A DNA stretch of 8,073 nt, taken from NCBI GenBank assembly GCA_022562375.1, contig JADFPK010000074.1, positions 1-8,073 of the forward strand, read 5' to 3'. The notes under the pieces were generated by a model. The model was not told the origin of the DNA. It did not search any database and was given only the letters and a program-made list of their open reading frames with translations. The position numbers and the translations under genes were made by a program. This DNA is from Pseudomonadota bacterium (GTDB taxonomy: Bacteria > Pseudomonadota > Alphaproteobacteria > SMXQ01). Of this stretch, positions 1 through 6,713 are shown piece by piece; the first letter of the stretch is position 1, and each line of letters opens with the position of its first letter.

Positions 1-2485
1 GCTTGGGCAGGAAATGGATGTCCGAATCCTCGGACACCTTGTCGCGGAAGGAGTCCTCGGCGTAGCCCGAGATGAAGATCACCTTCATGTCGGGGTGGAT
101 CTCGCGCACCTCGCGCACCAGCGTCGGGCCGTCGATATTGGGCATGACGACGTCGGTGATGACGAGGTCGATGGCCTCCTCGCCGGCCCTGATGACCTCG
201 AGCGCCCCTTCGCCGTCGCTGGCCTCGATCACCTTGTAGCCCTTCGACGTCAGCGCCCGGGCGCCGATCATGCGCACCGCGTCCTCGTCCTCGACCAGCA
301 AAACGGTGCCGACCCCGGTGAGATCGCGGGGCGGCTGTCTGTCGGCGGCGGCGGGCGCCGCTTCGGCCCCGTCTTCGGCCTCGTGGCGCGGCAGATAGAT
401 GGCAAACGTCGTGCCCGAGCCGAGCTCGCTGTCGACGGTGATGAAGCCGCCGGTCTGCTTGACGATGCCATACGCCGTCGACAGCCCGAGCCCGGTGCCC
501 TGGCCGACCTCCTTGGTCGAGAAGAACGGCTCGAAGATGCGTTCCAAATGTTTCTTTTCGATGCCGGTGCCGGTATCGGCGACCTCGATCAGCACGTATT
601 CGCCGGCGGGCAGGACCTCGGCGCCGCGCTCGAACGGGCGGGAGAAGGCGACGTCGGAGGTGCGGATCGTCAGCGTGCCGCCCTCGGCCATGGCGTCCCG
701 CGCGTTCACCGCGAGATTGATGATGACCTGCTCGAACTGTCCGTGGTCGACCTTGACCAGTCCGAGATCGCGGCCGTGGACGACGTCGAACTGGATGTTG
801 ACGCCGATCAGACGGCGCAGCAGGTTGGTCAGTTCGGCGAGCACGTCGGTGATGTTCAGCACCTTGGGCTGCAGGGTCTGCTGGCGGGAGAAGGCGAGGA
901 GCTGGCGCACCAGATTGGTGGCGCGGTTGGCGTTCTGCTTGATCTGCATGATGTCGGCGAAGTTCTGCTCGCCGGCGGAATGGCGCAGCAGAAGCAGATC
1001 GCAGAAGCCGATGATCACCGTCAAAAGGTTGTTGAAGTCGTGCGCCACGCCGCCGGCGAGCTGGCCGACGGCCTGCATCTTCTGGGATTGGGTGAACTGC
1101 GCTTCCAGTTCCCGCTGGGCGGTGGTGTCGTAGGAATGAAGGATCAGGCCCGAAAGCCTGCCGGCGTCATCCTCCATGCGGGTGACCGACAATGAGACCA
1201 CCTTCTCGCCCTCGCCCTCGCCCGCGCCCGGCAACCGCACGTCGAACGGCGCCGCCGTGGCGGTGCCGGCGGTCGCGCCCGATAGCCTGGAGACAAGCTC
1301 CGCCCTGTCATCCTCGGCCACCAGCTCGGCCAAGGGCATACCGACGGGACCGGGGGGACCGGCCGGCGCCATGGCGCCGAAGGCGCGGTTGCATTCGGTG
1401 ATCCGGCCGTCGAGATCGAGGATGGCGATGCCGATCGGCGCGTCCTCGAACAGCCTCTGGAAACGCTGCTCCGAAAGGCGCAAATCCTGCTCCAGCTCGC
1501 GCTCGGGCGTAAGATCGCGCACCACCGAGCGGGTGCGCACCCCGCCCTCGTCCTCGATGACGGTCTGGATGATGTAGACCTGGAAGGTGGCGCCGTCGCG
1601 CCGCCGCATCGCCACCTCGCCCTGCTGGTCCGGGCGCTTGCCGGCGAAGGGATCGTAGGCCGGCACGCCCGCCGGCCGGTCGGCGGGGAGGAAGTCCGCC
1701 AACTCCATCTTGCCCTTGAGTATCTCCTCGGGCGTATGGCCGAGCCACTCGGCGAGGGTATGATTGATGTATTGGAAGCGCCCCTCGGCGTCGGCGGAAT
1801 AGAAGCCGACCGACGCGTTCTCCAGGAAATCGACCAGTTTCTCCTGTTCCTCGCGGATGACCTGCTCCATCTGCCGGCGCGAGGTGATGTCGGCGATGCA
1901 CCACAGCACGAAGCCGGGCCGCCCCTTGAGGGGACAGGCCGAGACTTCCAGCCATTCGGTCCTGCCCGATGGCGAGGCGAAGCGGATCTCGCCGTGCCCG
2001 ACCTCGCCGGCGCCGGCGATGTCCCGCAGGCGCCTGACCTGCCGGGCGGTCTCGTCCTCGTCGCCGAGATAATACTCCAGCCTCTCGAGCGCGGCGGACG
2101 GGCCGAGGGCGAACAGGGCGCTAAACGCCGAATTGGCGTAAACCGCCTCGCCCTCGGGCCCGGCGATCAGCCGCGCGTGCGGTTCGGCCTCGAGCGAGCG
2201 GACCAGAAGGTCGTTCTCGGCCTCGAGAGAGCCGCTCACCAAGGCCAGACGCCGTTGCGCCGCGAGCGCCGAAACCCCCAGCGCCGTCACGCCCAGCGCG
2301 GCGAACACCGCCAGCGCCAGCCACAGGAATTCGGCCGGCACATCGGCGGCCGAGCCGATGACGTCGAGGACAAAAACCGCGCCGCCGGCGATCAGGCACA
2401 ACGCCGCCAGCACGCCCCAGAAGGCCGGCTGGCGCCAGGGCCGGCGCCAATCGGTGATAGGAGGAAGGTCGCGAATCGCGCTCAT
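1..2485 (-). CDS. cckA: Hybrid sensor histidine kinase CckA, 3' end outside window
   Basis: This reading frame runs unbroken from ATG at 2485-2483 to the left edge, giving 828 codons; the C-terminus is missing. CckA is a membrane hybrid kinase that phosphorylates its own receiver and then, in alphaproteobacteria, CtrA and CpdR through ChpT. Two membrane segments (residues about 22-42 and 52-75) flank a very short loop. Three PAS-like domains follow (about 93-199, 212-324 and 339-453). The DHp helix holds the H-box GGVAHDFNN with His482. The ATPase domain has an N-box with Asn594, a G1 motif DTGTGI from Asp637 and a G2 motif GQGTGLGLS. A receiver begins near 728 with acidic residues 732-735, phospho-acceptor Asp778 in ITDVVMPN, and the conserved Lys828 of the LPK motif at the edge, so only some tens of residues are lost. 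The start is supported by AAGG five bases upstream. The gene follows flhB on the same strand after 258 bases, so it may have its own promoter. The GGVAHDFNN H-box and C-terminal receiver fit CckA; another PAS hybrid kinase is unlikely. Confidence 0.92.
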   Translation of the reverse strand, partial: MSAIRDLPPITDWRRPWRQPAFWGVLAALCLIAGGAVFVLDVIGSAADVPAEFLWLALAVFAALGVTALGVSALAAQRRLALVSGSLEAENDLLVRSLEAEPHARLIAGPEGEAVYANSAFSALFALGPSAALERLEYYLGDEDETARQVRRLRDIAGAGEVGHGEIRFASPSGRTEWLEVSACPLKGRPGFVLWCIADITSRRQMEQVIREEQEKLVDFLENASVGFYSADAEGRFQYINHTLAEWLGHTPEEILKGKMELADFLPADRPAGVPAYDPFAGKRPDQQGEVAMRRRDGATFQVYIIQTVIEDEGGVRTRSVVRDLTPERELEQDLRLSEQRFQRLFEDAPIGIAILDLDGRITECNRAFGAMAPAGPPGPVGMPLAELVAEDDRAELVSRLSGATAGTATAAPFDVRLPGAGEGEGEKVVSLSVTRMEDDAGRLSGLILHSYDTTAQRELEAQFTQSQKMQAVGQLAGGVAHDFNNLLTVIIGFCDLLLLRHSAGEQNFADIMQIKQNANRATNLVRQLLAFSRQQTLQPKVLNITDVLAELTNLLRRLIGVNIQFDVVHGRDLGLVKVDHGQFEQVIINLAVNARDAMAEGGTLTIRTSDVAFSRPFERGAEVLPAGEYVLIEVADTGTGIEKKHLERIFEPFFSTKEVGQGTGLGLSTAYGIVKQTGGFITVDSELGSGTTFAIYLPRHEAEDGAEAAPAAADRQPPRDLTGVGTVLLVEDEDAVRMIGARALTSKGYKVIEASDGEGALEVIRAGEEAIDLVITDVVMPNIDGPTLVREVREIHPDMKVIFISGYAEDSFRDKVSEDSDIHFLPK

Positions 2486-2743
2486 CGGTACCTTAGAGTG
2501 TTATCCGACTGGCTCGACCCATCCCGCTCCCCCACCTGCCCTCCGTACGACTTGGGGAGGCGGGCGAGTGGATACTGCACTCGGAGTCCGGCTGGCGGAT
2601 ACTCCCAGATTGGACGCGGCGCGTCCAGAGCCGGTTTCACCCGATTGAACGCGGCGCGCCCAGAGCCGCTTGCGAAAGTCCGGCATGACCCCGGCCGCTC
2701 GCTCCCGTCATGCTGCGCCAAATGCCCGGCGTCGCCGATCAGG
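2486..2743. other. Intergenic region between flhB and cckA
   Basis: No credible gene is seen in these 258 bases. The stretch holds the 5' leader of cckA, with AAGG at 2491-2494 read on the minus strand, and the degenerate direct repeat listed separately at 2608-2668. The heptamer GGATACT also occurs twice, at 2570-2576 and 2597-2603. I see no convincing Rho-independent terminator for flhB and no clear -35/-10 pair for cckA. Co-transcription or a separate cckA promoter are both possible. Confidence 0.6.
2608..2668. repeat. Degenerate 26-bp direct repeat, two copies
   Basis: Two 26-bp copies lie at 2608-2633 and 2643-2668, 35 bases apart start to start, and match at 24 of 26 positions. Both begin GATTG and end CCAGAGCCG. 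Inside copy 1, GGACGCG-G-CGCGTCC is a perfect 7-bp inverted repeat with a one-base centre; in copy 2 the right arm matches less well. Such an element could be a REP-like intergenic repeat or a pair of protein-binding sites. The repeat is seen directly; its role is unknown. Confidence 0.7.
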
Positions 2744-3826
2744 CTATTTTTTGGCGCCGGCGTGGCGGCCGCCGAGGCGCATGACGTAGCCGATGATCTC
2801 GGCCACCACCCGGTAATGTTCGGGCGGGATCTCCTGGTCGATTTCGACGCCGGCAAACAGCGCCCGCGCCAGCGGCGCATTCTCGACGATGGGCACATCG
2901 TTCTCCTCGGCGACATCGCGGATGCGCTCGGCCATCTTGTCGGCGCCCTTGGCGACCAGCACCGGCGCTTCCATGTCCTCATGTTCGTATTTCAGCGCCA
3001 CCGCGTAATGGGTCGGGTTGGTGATCACCACCGAGGCGTCGGGCACCGCCGACATCATCCGCTTACGCGCCCTTTCCATGCGGATCTGGCGCAGGCGGGC
3101 GCGGATCATCGGGTCGCCCTCGGTCTGCTTGAGCTCGTCGCGGATCTCCTGGCGGCTCATGCGCTGTTTCTTGCCGTGTTCGAATTTCTGATACAGAAAG
3201 TCGAGACCGGCGACGACCGTCATCACCGCCAGCACCGCGATCAGCAGGCGCCCCGAAAGTTCCCACAGAAACGCCATCAACTGGCTGATGTGATAGCCCG
3301 GAAGCTGGGTGAGACGGTCGAATTCCGGCATCACCACCAGGGTCGCCACGGTGGCGACGATCGCCAGCTTGAGGACGCCTTTGATGAACTCCATCAGCGA
3401 GCGCCCGGAGAACATCCGCTTGACGCCCTTGAGCAAGGAGATCTTCTCCAATTTGGGCTTGATCAGTTCGGGCGCGAAGATGGGACCGTTCTGGACCAGG
3501 CCGCCGAACATGGCGAGCGCCATCAATATGACGGCCGGGACGAGCAAAATGGACCCGAGATCCCCGAGCAGCTCGAAGACGATGGCTTGGAAGGTGCCGA
3601 GATCGAGGGTGATGTCATGGGGCGAGGCGATGAACTTGACGAGGGTGGCCTTGATGCGCCCGAACATACCGGGCGCCAGCATGATCACCAGCAGGCTGGC
3701 GGCGAAGATCATGAACCAGTGATTGACCTCCCGCGAGGTGGCGACCTGGCCCTTGCGGCGCGATTCCTCGATCCGCTTTTGCGTCGGCTCTTCTGTTTTT
3801 TGTGCTGGATCTTGATCTTCGGCCAT
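2744..3826 (-). CDS. flhB: Flagellar export switch protein FlhB
   Basis: FlhB is the membrane protein of the flagellar type III export gate that switches export from rod/hook to filament substrates after cutting itself. The product has 360 residues, close to the family norm. The N-terminus has the typical KTEEPTQKRIEESRRKGQ signature (10-27). Four membrane segments lie at about 36-54, 88-108, 148-166 and 186-209. A charged linker leads to the autocleavage site NPTH, with cleaving Asn270 and Pro271, and then the conserved cytoplasmic domain. The C-terminal tail after that domain is short. ATG at 3826 gives the usual MAED start and lies 2 bases after the fliR stop; a GTG at 3832-3830, overlapping that stop as GTGA, would add two residues. 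Neither start has a strong Shine-Dalgarno sequence, which suggests translational coupling to fliR. It is the last gene of the flgB-flhB run. Confidence 0.96.
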   Translation of the reverse strand: MAEDQDPAQKTEEPTQKRIEESRRKGQVATSREVNHWFMIFAASLLVIMLAPGMFGRIKATLVKFIASPHDITLDLGTFQAIVFELLGDLGSILLVPAVILMALAMFGGLVQNGPIFAPELIKPKLEKISLLKGVKRMFSGRSLMEFIKGVLKLAIVATVATLVVMPEFDRLTQLPGYHISQLMAFLWELSGRLLIAVLAVMTVVAGLDFLYQKFEHGKKQRMSRQEIRDELKQTEGDPMIRARLRQIRMERARKRMMSAVPDASVVITNPTHYAVALKYEHEDMEAPVLVAKGADKMAERIRDVAEENDVPIVENAPLARALFAGVEIDQEIPPEHYRVVAEIIGYVMRLGGRHAGAKK

Positions 3827-3828
3827 CG

Positions 3829-4590
3829 TCACACCGGGCTCAAGGCGCCGATCAGGGACATCCTGAAGCTATCGAGGAACCACATCATCGCCGCCGAAAG
3901 GGTCAGCGCGACGATGAGGAGACCCAACATGATCTGCATCGGCAGGGCGATGAAGAAGATCTGCACCTGGGGCATGAGACGGGCGAGCAGCCCGATGCCG
4001 AGGTAGAAGATCAACCCCACGGCCATGAACGGCCCCGCCAGCTGAATGCCGAGGATGAAGCTGTCGGCGACCAGGCGGGAGACGAATTGGGAGAAATCCT
4101 CGATCGGCGGCATCACGCCCGGCGTGAACAGAGCGTAGCTGTCGACCACGGCCCTCAGCATGAGGTGGTGAAGATCGGCGGTGAAAATGATCAACACGCC
4201 GAGGACGGTGAGGAACATGGAGGGGAGCGACGCCTGTTGTCTGGTGGCGGCATCGAAGACGAAGGCGTTGGCCATGCCGACCTGAAAGGAGATCACGGTG
4301 CCGGTGGTGTGCAGCGCGAGCAGCAGAATCCGGCCGATGAGGCCGAGGAACACGCCGATGGCGATCTCGCCGAACAGGAGAACGAACAGCGCCAGCGGCG
4401 ACGCCGGCAGGCCGGGCATCTGGGCCGTCACCACGGGCGTCACCACCACCGATATGGCGAGCGCGATCAAAAGCCTGACGCGCGGGGCGACATACGCCTC
4501 GCCGAAGCCCGGCATCACCATCAAGGCGGCGCCGGTGCGGGTGAACACCAGGAATATGACGAACAGCTCTTCGGGGAGAAGGGCGAGCAT
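3829..4590 (-). CDS. fliR: Flagellar export gate protein FliR
   Basis: FliR is an integral membrane part of the flagellar export gate and forms the helical channel complex with FliP and FliQ. The 253-residue product is of normal length and almost wholly hydrophobic, with about six membrane segments. Family landmarks are the start LPEELFVIFLVFTRTGAAL, the QVGMANAFVFDA stretch (about 103-114) and the C-terminal GLLARLMPQVQIFFIALPMQ (200-219), which is the most recognisable FliR signature. The ATG at 4590 follows the fliQ stop by 6 bases, and the ribosome-binding sequence AGGATAGGG includes that stop codon. The 3' end abuts flhB. Gene order fliQ-fliR-flhB is typical of flagellar export loci. Confidence 0.97.
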   Translation of the reverse strand: MLALLPEELFVIFLVFTRTGAALMVMPGFGEAYVAPRVRLLIALAISVVVTPVVTAQMPGLPASPLALFVLLFGEIAIGVFLGLIGRILLLALHTTGTVISFQVGMANAFVFDAATRQQASLPSMFLTVLGVLIIFTADLHHLMLRAVVDSYALFTPGVMPPIEDFSQFVSRLVADSFILGIQLAGPFMAVGLIFYLGIGLLARLMPQVQIFFIALPMQIMLGLLIVALTLSAAMMWFLDSFRMSLIGALSPV

Positions 4591-4596
4591 GGCGCC

Positions 4597-4863
4597 CTAT
4601 CCTATGCCGGCGATGCGGTCCGTTAGCTGTCGGGTGAATACCATCAGCGTGTTCAGCATGAACGGCGACAGAAAGGCCAGCGTGACGAATATCACCAGAA
4701 TCTTGGGGACGAAGGCCAGGGTCATTTCCTGGATCTGGGTCAGGGCCTGGGCGAGCGAGATCGTCAAGCCGACGAGAAGCGCGATCATCATGATCGGCGC
4801 CCCGATCTTCAACAGGACGAACACGGCATCGCGGCCGATCTCGAGAACCTCGGCGGTGGACAT
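4597..4863 (-). CDS. fliQ: Flagellar export gate protein FliQ
   Basis: FliQ is a small two-helix membrane protein that packs around FliP and FliR in the export gate. The product has 88 residues, the standard length, with hydrophobic segments at about 14-37 and 50-75. Between them lies the family signature ALTQIQEMTLAFVPKI. It starts with ATG at 4863-4861, 8 bases after the fliE stop; no strong Shine-Dalgarno is visible, so coupling to fliE translation is likely. It is followed after 6 bases by fliR. Confidence 0.97.
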   Translation of the reverse strand: MSTAEVLEIGRDAVFVLLKIGAPIMMIALLVGLTISLAQALTQIQEMTLAFVPKILVIFVTLAFLSPFMLNTLMVFTRQLTDRIAGIG

Positions 4864-4871
4864 CGGCCGGC

Positions 4872-5183
4872 TTAAATCGGCATTCTGAGGATTTCTTGGT
4901 AGGCCTGGATGACCCGGTCGCGCACCGTCACCACGGTTTCGAGCATGATTTCGGCATTGGCGACGGCGGTTACCACCTCGTTCAGGTCGGCGGTGCCGTG
5001 CACCGCCTGGACGGTGGCGCTCTCGGCGGCGACCCCGGCGGTCTTCGCCGAATCGACGAAATTGGCGACGAAGTCGGCGAAACTATTGCCGGCGGGACCG
5101 GCGCGCGCCTCCATGCCTGGATTGACCGCGTTGTCGCCCGCCTGTCTGTAGGCGGTGATGGCGTTGGCGATGTTGTTGATCAT
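4872..5183 (-). CDS. fliE: Flagellar hook-basal body protein FliE
   Basis: FliE is an early export substrate that links the MS ring to the proximal rod. The product has 103 residues, as usual, with no membrane segment or cleaved signal. The N-terminal INNIANAITAYRQ helix is followed by a low-complexity Ala/Gly part, the SFADFVANFVDSAK helix, and the diagnostic C-terminus ANAEIMLETVVTVRDRVIQAYQEILRMPI (seen at about 75-103). ATG at 5183-5181 is preceded by a good GGGGGAA ribosome-binding sequence. It lies 62 bases downstream of flgC; that gap contains a stem-loop. It precedes fliQ by 8 bases, so export substrate and export gate are made from the same message. Confidence 0.97.
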   Translation of the reverse strand: MINNIANAITAYRQAGDNAVNPGMEARAGPAGNSFADFVANFVDSAKTAGVAAESATVQAVHGTADLNEVVTAVANAEIMLETVVTVRDRVIQAYQEILRMPI

Positions 5184-5206
5184 GACTTCCCCCTAAGGCT
5201 TAAAGA

Positions 5207-5232
5207 CGCGGACGATCAAGGACCCGTCCGCG
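5207..5232 (-). terminator. Stem-loop between flgC and fliE, possible attenuator
   Basis: Read on the minus strand, the perfect 8-bp arms CGCGGACG and CGTCCGCG enclose a 10-base loop. The following TCTTT is a weak T-tract. It lies just after the flgC stop and just before the fliE ribosome-binding site. It could act as a partial terminator, lowering expression of the export-gate genes relative to flgB and flgC, or as an mRNA-stabilising end. A full terminator is unlikely because the T-tract is poor and no fliE promoter is evident. Confidence 0.5.
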
Positions 5233-5245
5233 GCCGGTCCGGTGT

Positions 5246-5656
5246 TCAGGCGCGCAGGATGTCGATCGTGCGCATCAGCATGGTCTTCGAGGCCTCGATG
5301 ACACTGAGGTTGGCGCTGTAGCTGCGCTGGGCCTCGCGCATGTCCATCATCTCGATCATGGTATTGACGTTCGGCGTCAACACGTAGCCGTCGGCGTCGG
5401 CGCTGGGATGGGTGGGATCGTACTTTGTCTTGAAGTCCGATCTGTCGACGGTGATCTTACTGATCTCGACCTTGCGCACGCCGAAGGTGCGGTCGAGCAC
5501 GTTCTTGAAGGTGATGACCTTGCGCCGGTAGGGCTCACCACCCGGCTCCGGCGCCACCGAATCGGCGTTGGCCATGTTTTCGGCGATCACCCGCAAGCGC
5601 ACCCCCTGCGCCTTCATGCCGGCGGCGGATATCCTCAGGGCTTTGAAGAGGTCCAT
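5246..5656 (-). CDS. flgC: Flagellar proximal rod protein FlgC
   Basis: FlgC is one of the proximal rod proteins, exported through the gate and assembled on FliE and FlgB. The product has 136 residues, the normal length. It has the paired terminal helices of rod proteins: N-terminal DLFKALRISAAGMKAQ with RVIAENMANADS (about 23-34), and C-terminal VNTMIEMMDMREAQRSYSAN followed by the last helix SKTMLMRTIDILRA. The start ATG at 5656-5654 is preceded by a clear GGTGAGGA sequence. It lies 12 bases after flgB, consistent with one operon. Confidence 0.97.
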   Translation of the reverse strand: MDLFKALRISAAGMKAQGVRLRVIAENMANADSVAPEPGGEPYRRKVITFKNVLDRTFGVRKVEISKITVDRSDFKTKYDPTHPSADADGYVLTPNVNTMIEMMDMREAQRSYSANLSVIEASKTMLMRTIDILRA

Positions 5657-5668
5657 GTCCTCACCTAT

Positions 5669-6073
5669 TTATTTGCCGCGCCCAAGCGCGGTTTTGATCA
5701 TCATGATATGCTTGCGGTAGAGATTGGTCGTCAGCTGGTAATCCATCATCGTTTTGCCGACCTTCATCATCTCCTCTTCCAGGCTCACGCTGTTGCCCGA
5801 GATCACCACCTCGTGGGAGTCGACTTTTTCGGCGACGCCCGGCGCCGGTTTCCGGGACTGCCCGGCGAGATGGCCGGCGTGGGTCGCCGCCATCCCCAGC
5901 TTGGCGCCTTCACCACCAAGCATTTTCCCGAAGTTCAGGGCCTTCAGGTCCCGCGCCCGGTAACCCGGGGTGTCGGCGTTGGCGACGTTATTGGCGAGCA
6001 CTTGCTGTCGCTGTCCGAGCCACGACAAGCGCTTTGCCATCATCGAAAACAAGGGTATTTTGGTAAGGTCCAT
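5669..6073 (-). CDS. flgB: Flagellar proximal rod protein FlgB
   Basis: FlgB forms part of the proximal rod directly above FliE. The product has 134 residues, as expected. The N-terminal region carries the rod-family signature QVLANNVANADTPGYRARD (24-42), and the C-terminus has the conserved helix MMKVGKTMMDYQLTTNLYRK. The start ATG at 6073-6071 gives MDLTKIPLF, matching the MDLFKAL start of FlgC. The ribosome-binding signal is weak: CTAGG directly touches the start codon. It is the first gene of the minus-strand cluster and diverges from csrA across a 180-base region with a CtrA-like box 51 bases upstream of its start codon. Confidence 0.96.
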   Translation of the reverse strand: MDLTKIPLFSMMAKRLSWLGQRQQVLANNVANADTPGYRARDLKALNFGKMLGGEGAKLGMAATHAGHLAGQSRKPAPGVAEKVDSHEVVISGNSVSLEEEMMKVGKTMMDYQLTTNLYRKHIMMIKTALGRGK

Positions 6074-6103
6074 CCTAGGGCTTGTGCAGTTGTAACCCAG
6101 GAG

Positions 6104-6114
6104 CGACAGTGTCG
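6104..6114. promoter_or_regulatory. Short palindrome upstream of flgB
   Basis: CGACA-G-TGTCG is a perfect 5-bp inverted repeat around a single central base. It lies 31 bases upstream of the flgB start, between the start codon and the CtrA-like box. It could be a small operator or part of the flgB leader, but palindromes this short also arise by chance. Confidence 0.25.
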
Positions 6115-6124
6115 TGCCGCGCTG

Positions 6125-6139
6125 TTAATAAACTCTAAA
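6125..6139 (-). promoter_or_regulatory. CtrA-like box upstream of flgB
   Basis: On the minus strand this reads TTTA-N7-TTAA, one mismatch from the alphaproteobacterial CtrA consensus TTAA-N7-TTAA, and is followed by the C often seen after the right half. It sits 51 bases upstream of the flgB start codon, in the only A+T-rich patch of the divergent region. CtrA is known to control early flagellar operons in this class. The match is seen directly; its use as a CtrA site is inferred. Confidence 0.45.
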
Positions 6140-6164
6140 CGAGGATGCGCTTTGTTGTGCCATT

Positions 6165-6187
6165 GGCCCGCCGGGATGGGACGGGCC
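6165..6187 (+). promoter_or_regulatory. csrA leader stem-loop with GGA loop, possible CsrA site
   Basis: GGCCCG (6165-6170) pairs perfectly with CGGGCC (6182-6187) around an 11-base loop containing GGGATGGGA. CsrA proteins bind GGA displayed in hairpin loops, often as part of ARGGAUG, and commonly repress their own mRNA. A second GGA-rich stretch (AAGGGAAATGAGGG, 6235-6248) overlaps the csrA ribosome-binding site. Whether 6165 lies within the csrA transcript is not known from the sequence. Confidence 0.35.
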
Positions 6188-6253
6188 GGGCGCCATCATC
6201 GGCCCAAGAACACGGTCCATGCGGCGCGGACTCAAGGGAAATGAGGGTTCGAG

Positions 6254-6484
6254 ATGCTGTACCTTTCTCGCAAGATCGGTGAATCGATCATCATCAACGA
6301 CAACATCGAGATTACCGTCGTCCAGGTGCGCGGGAAGTCCATTAAGCTTGGATTTACCTTTCCCGCCGACGTCTCGGTCCTGCGCCGCGAGATCTACGAG
6401 CGCATCCAGGAAGAAAATCGGGCCGCCGCCGAGGCCGGCAGCGATATCGTCGACGCCCTCCCGCCGGAGACCAAGACACCGTAG
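6254..6484 (+). CDS. csrA: Carbon storage / translational regulator CsrA
   Basis: CsrA is a dimeric RNA-binding protein that blocks or stabilises mRNAs by binding GGA sites near ribosome-binding sequences; in many bacteria it controls motility and flagellin production. The start [16 protein letters not shown], the central [16 protein letters not shown] and the end [15 protein letters not shown] cover the whole fold. The RNA-binding residues Leu4 and Arg44 (in VLRREIY) are kept. The product has 76 residues, longer than the roughly 60-residue norm because of an acidic C-terminal extension (about 52-76). ATG at 6254 is preceded by GAGGG at 5 bases spacing. Tandem stops TAG TAA end the gene. It diverges from flgB and precedes a second set of flagellar export genes, which suggests a role in flagellar regulation. 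Confidence 0.95.
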   Translation: MLYLSRKIGESIIINDNIEITVVQVRGKSIKLGFTFPADVSVLRREIYERIQEENRAAAEAGSDIVDALPPETKTP

Positions 6485-6660
6485 TAACGACCCTGGTTCC
6501 GGAAGGACCCTTCCTCTGGCCCCCTACCCGCCGACAAGGGGCGCCCAGGCCATTCCAACGCCCCCCAGAGCACTCTCCAGCCGGCGGCGCCCCCTCCCCT
6601 CACCCCGCCAGAGCCTATCCGGCCCCGGGCCGGGGCACGCGCCCGCCTGGCCTTGGCGAA

Positions 6661-6675
6661 TTAACGTTTTGGTAA
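6661..6675 (+). promoter_or_regulatory. CtrA-like box upstream of the FlhB-like operon
   Basis: The sequence is TTAA-N7-GTAA, one mismatch from the CtrA consensus TTAA-N7-TTAA. It lies 76 bases upstream of the TTG start of the FlhB-like gene, in an A+T-rich patch within an otherwise G+C-rich gap. It could drive the FlhB-like-fliO-fliP operon. The match is visible; function is inferred. Confidence 0.4.
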
Positions 6676-6713
6676 GCATGATGCGCCACCATCGCCGGCG
6701 GCAAACACCTCGG

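Larger units (their letters stand above)
6074..6253. promoter_or_regulatory. Divergent regulatory region between flgB and csrA
   Basis: These 180 bases separate two genes transcribed away from each other, so they should hold both promoters. Visible elements, listed separately where notable, are an 11-bp palindrome nearest flgB, an A+T-rich patch with a CtrA-like box, and a G+C hairpin nearer csrA. I do not see a convincing sigma-70 or sigma-54 promoter on either strand. Confidence 0.6.

Noticed and set aside
14..1195. Open plus-strand frame of 393 codons
   Set aside because: It is the antisense shadow of the cckA kinase and receiver domains, which carry all the expected motifs on the minus strand.
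1736..4006. Long open plus-strand frame of about 756 codons opposite cckA and flhB
   Set aside because: It crosses three minus-strand regions including an intergenic gap, is rich in His, Arg, Gly and Asp as expected of an antisense frame in G+C-rich DNA, and opposes clearly identified genes.
3802..4626. Open plus-strand frame rich in His, Glu and Gln
   Set aside because: It lies opposite fliR; its composition reflects the complement of hydrophobic codons and not a real protein.
6146..6162. Sigma-54-like motif upstream of flgB (TGGCAC on the minus strand)
   Set aside because: The -24-like TGGCAC is present, but the GC element is off by one base in spacing and the preceding TT is missing, so it does not meet the TGGCAC-N5-TTGC pattern.
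6501..6514. GGAAGG-AC-CCTTCC hairpin as a terminator or CsrA site after csrA
   Set aside because: The stem is short, no T-tract follows, and the GGA would be largely paired in the full stem.
6622..6636. GCCCCG-GGC-CGGGGC hairpin as the csrA terminator
   Set aside because: No T-tract follows it, and it lies 138 bases beyond the csrA stop, so I do not call it a terminator.
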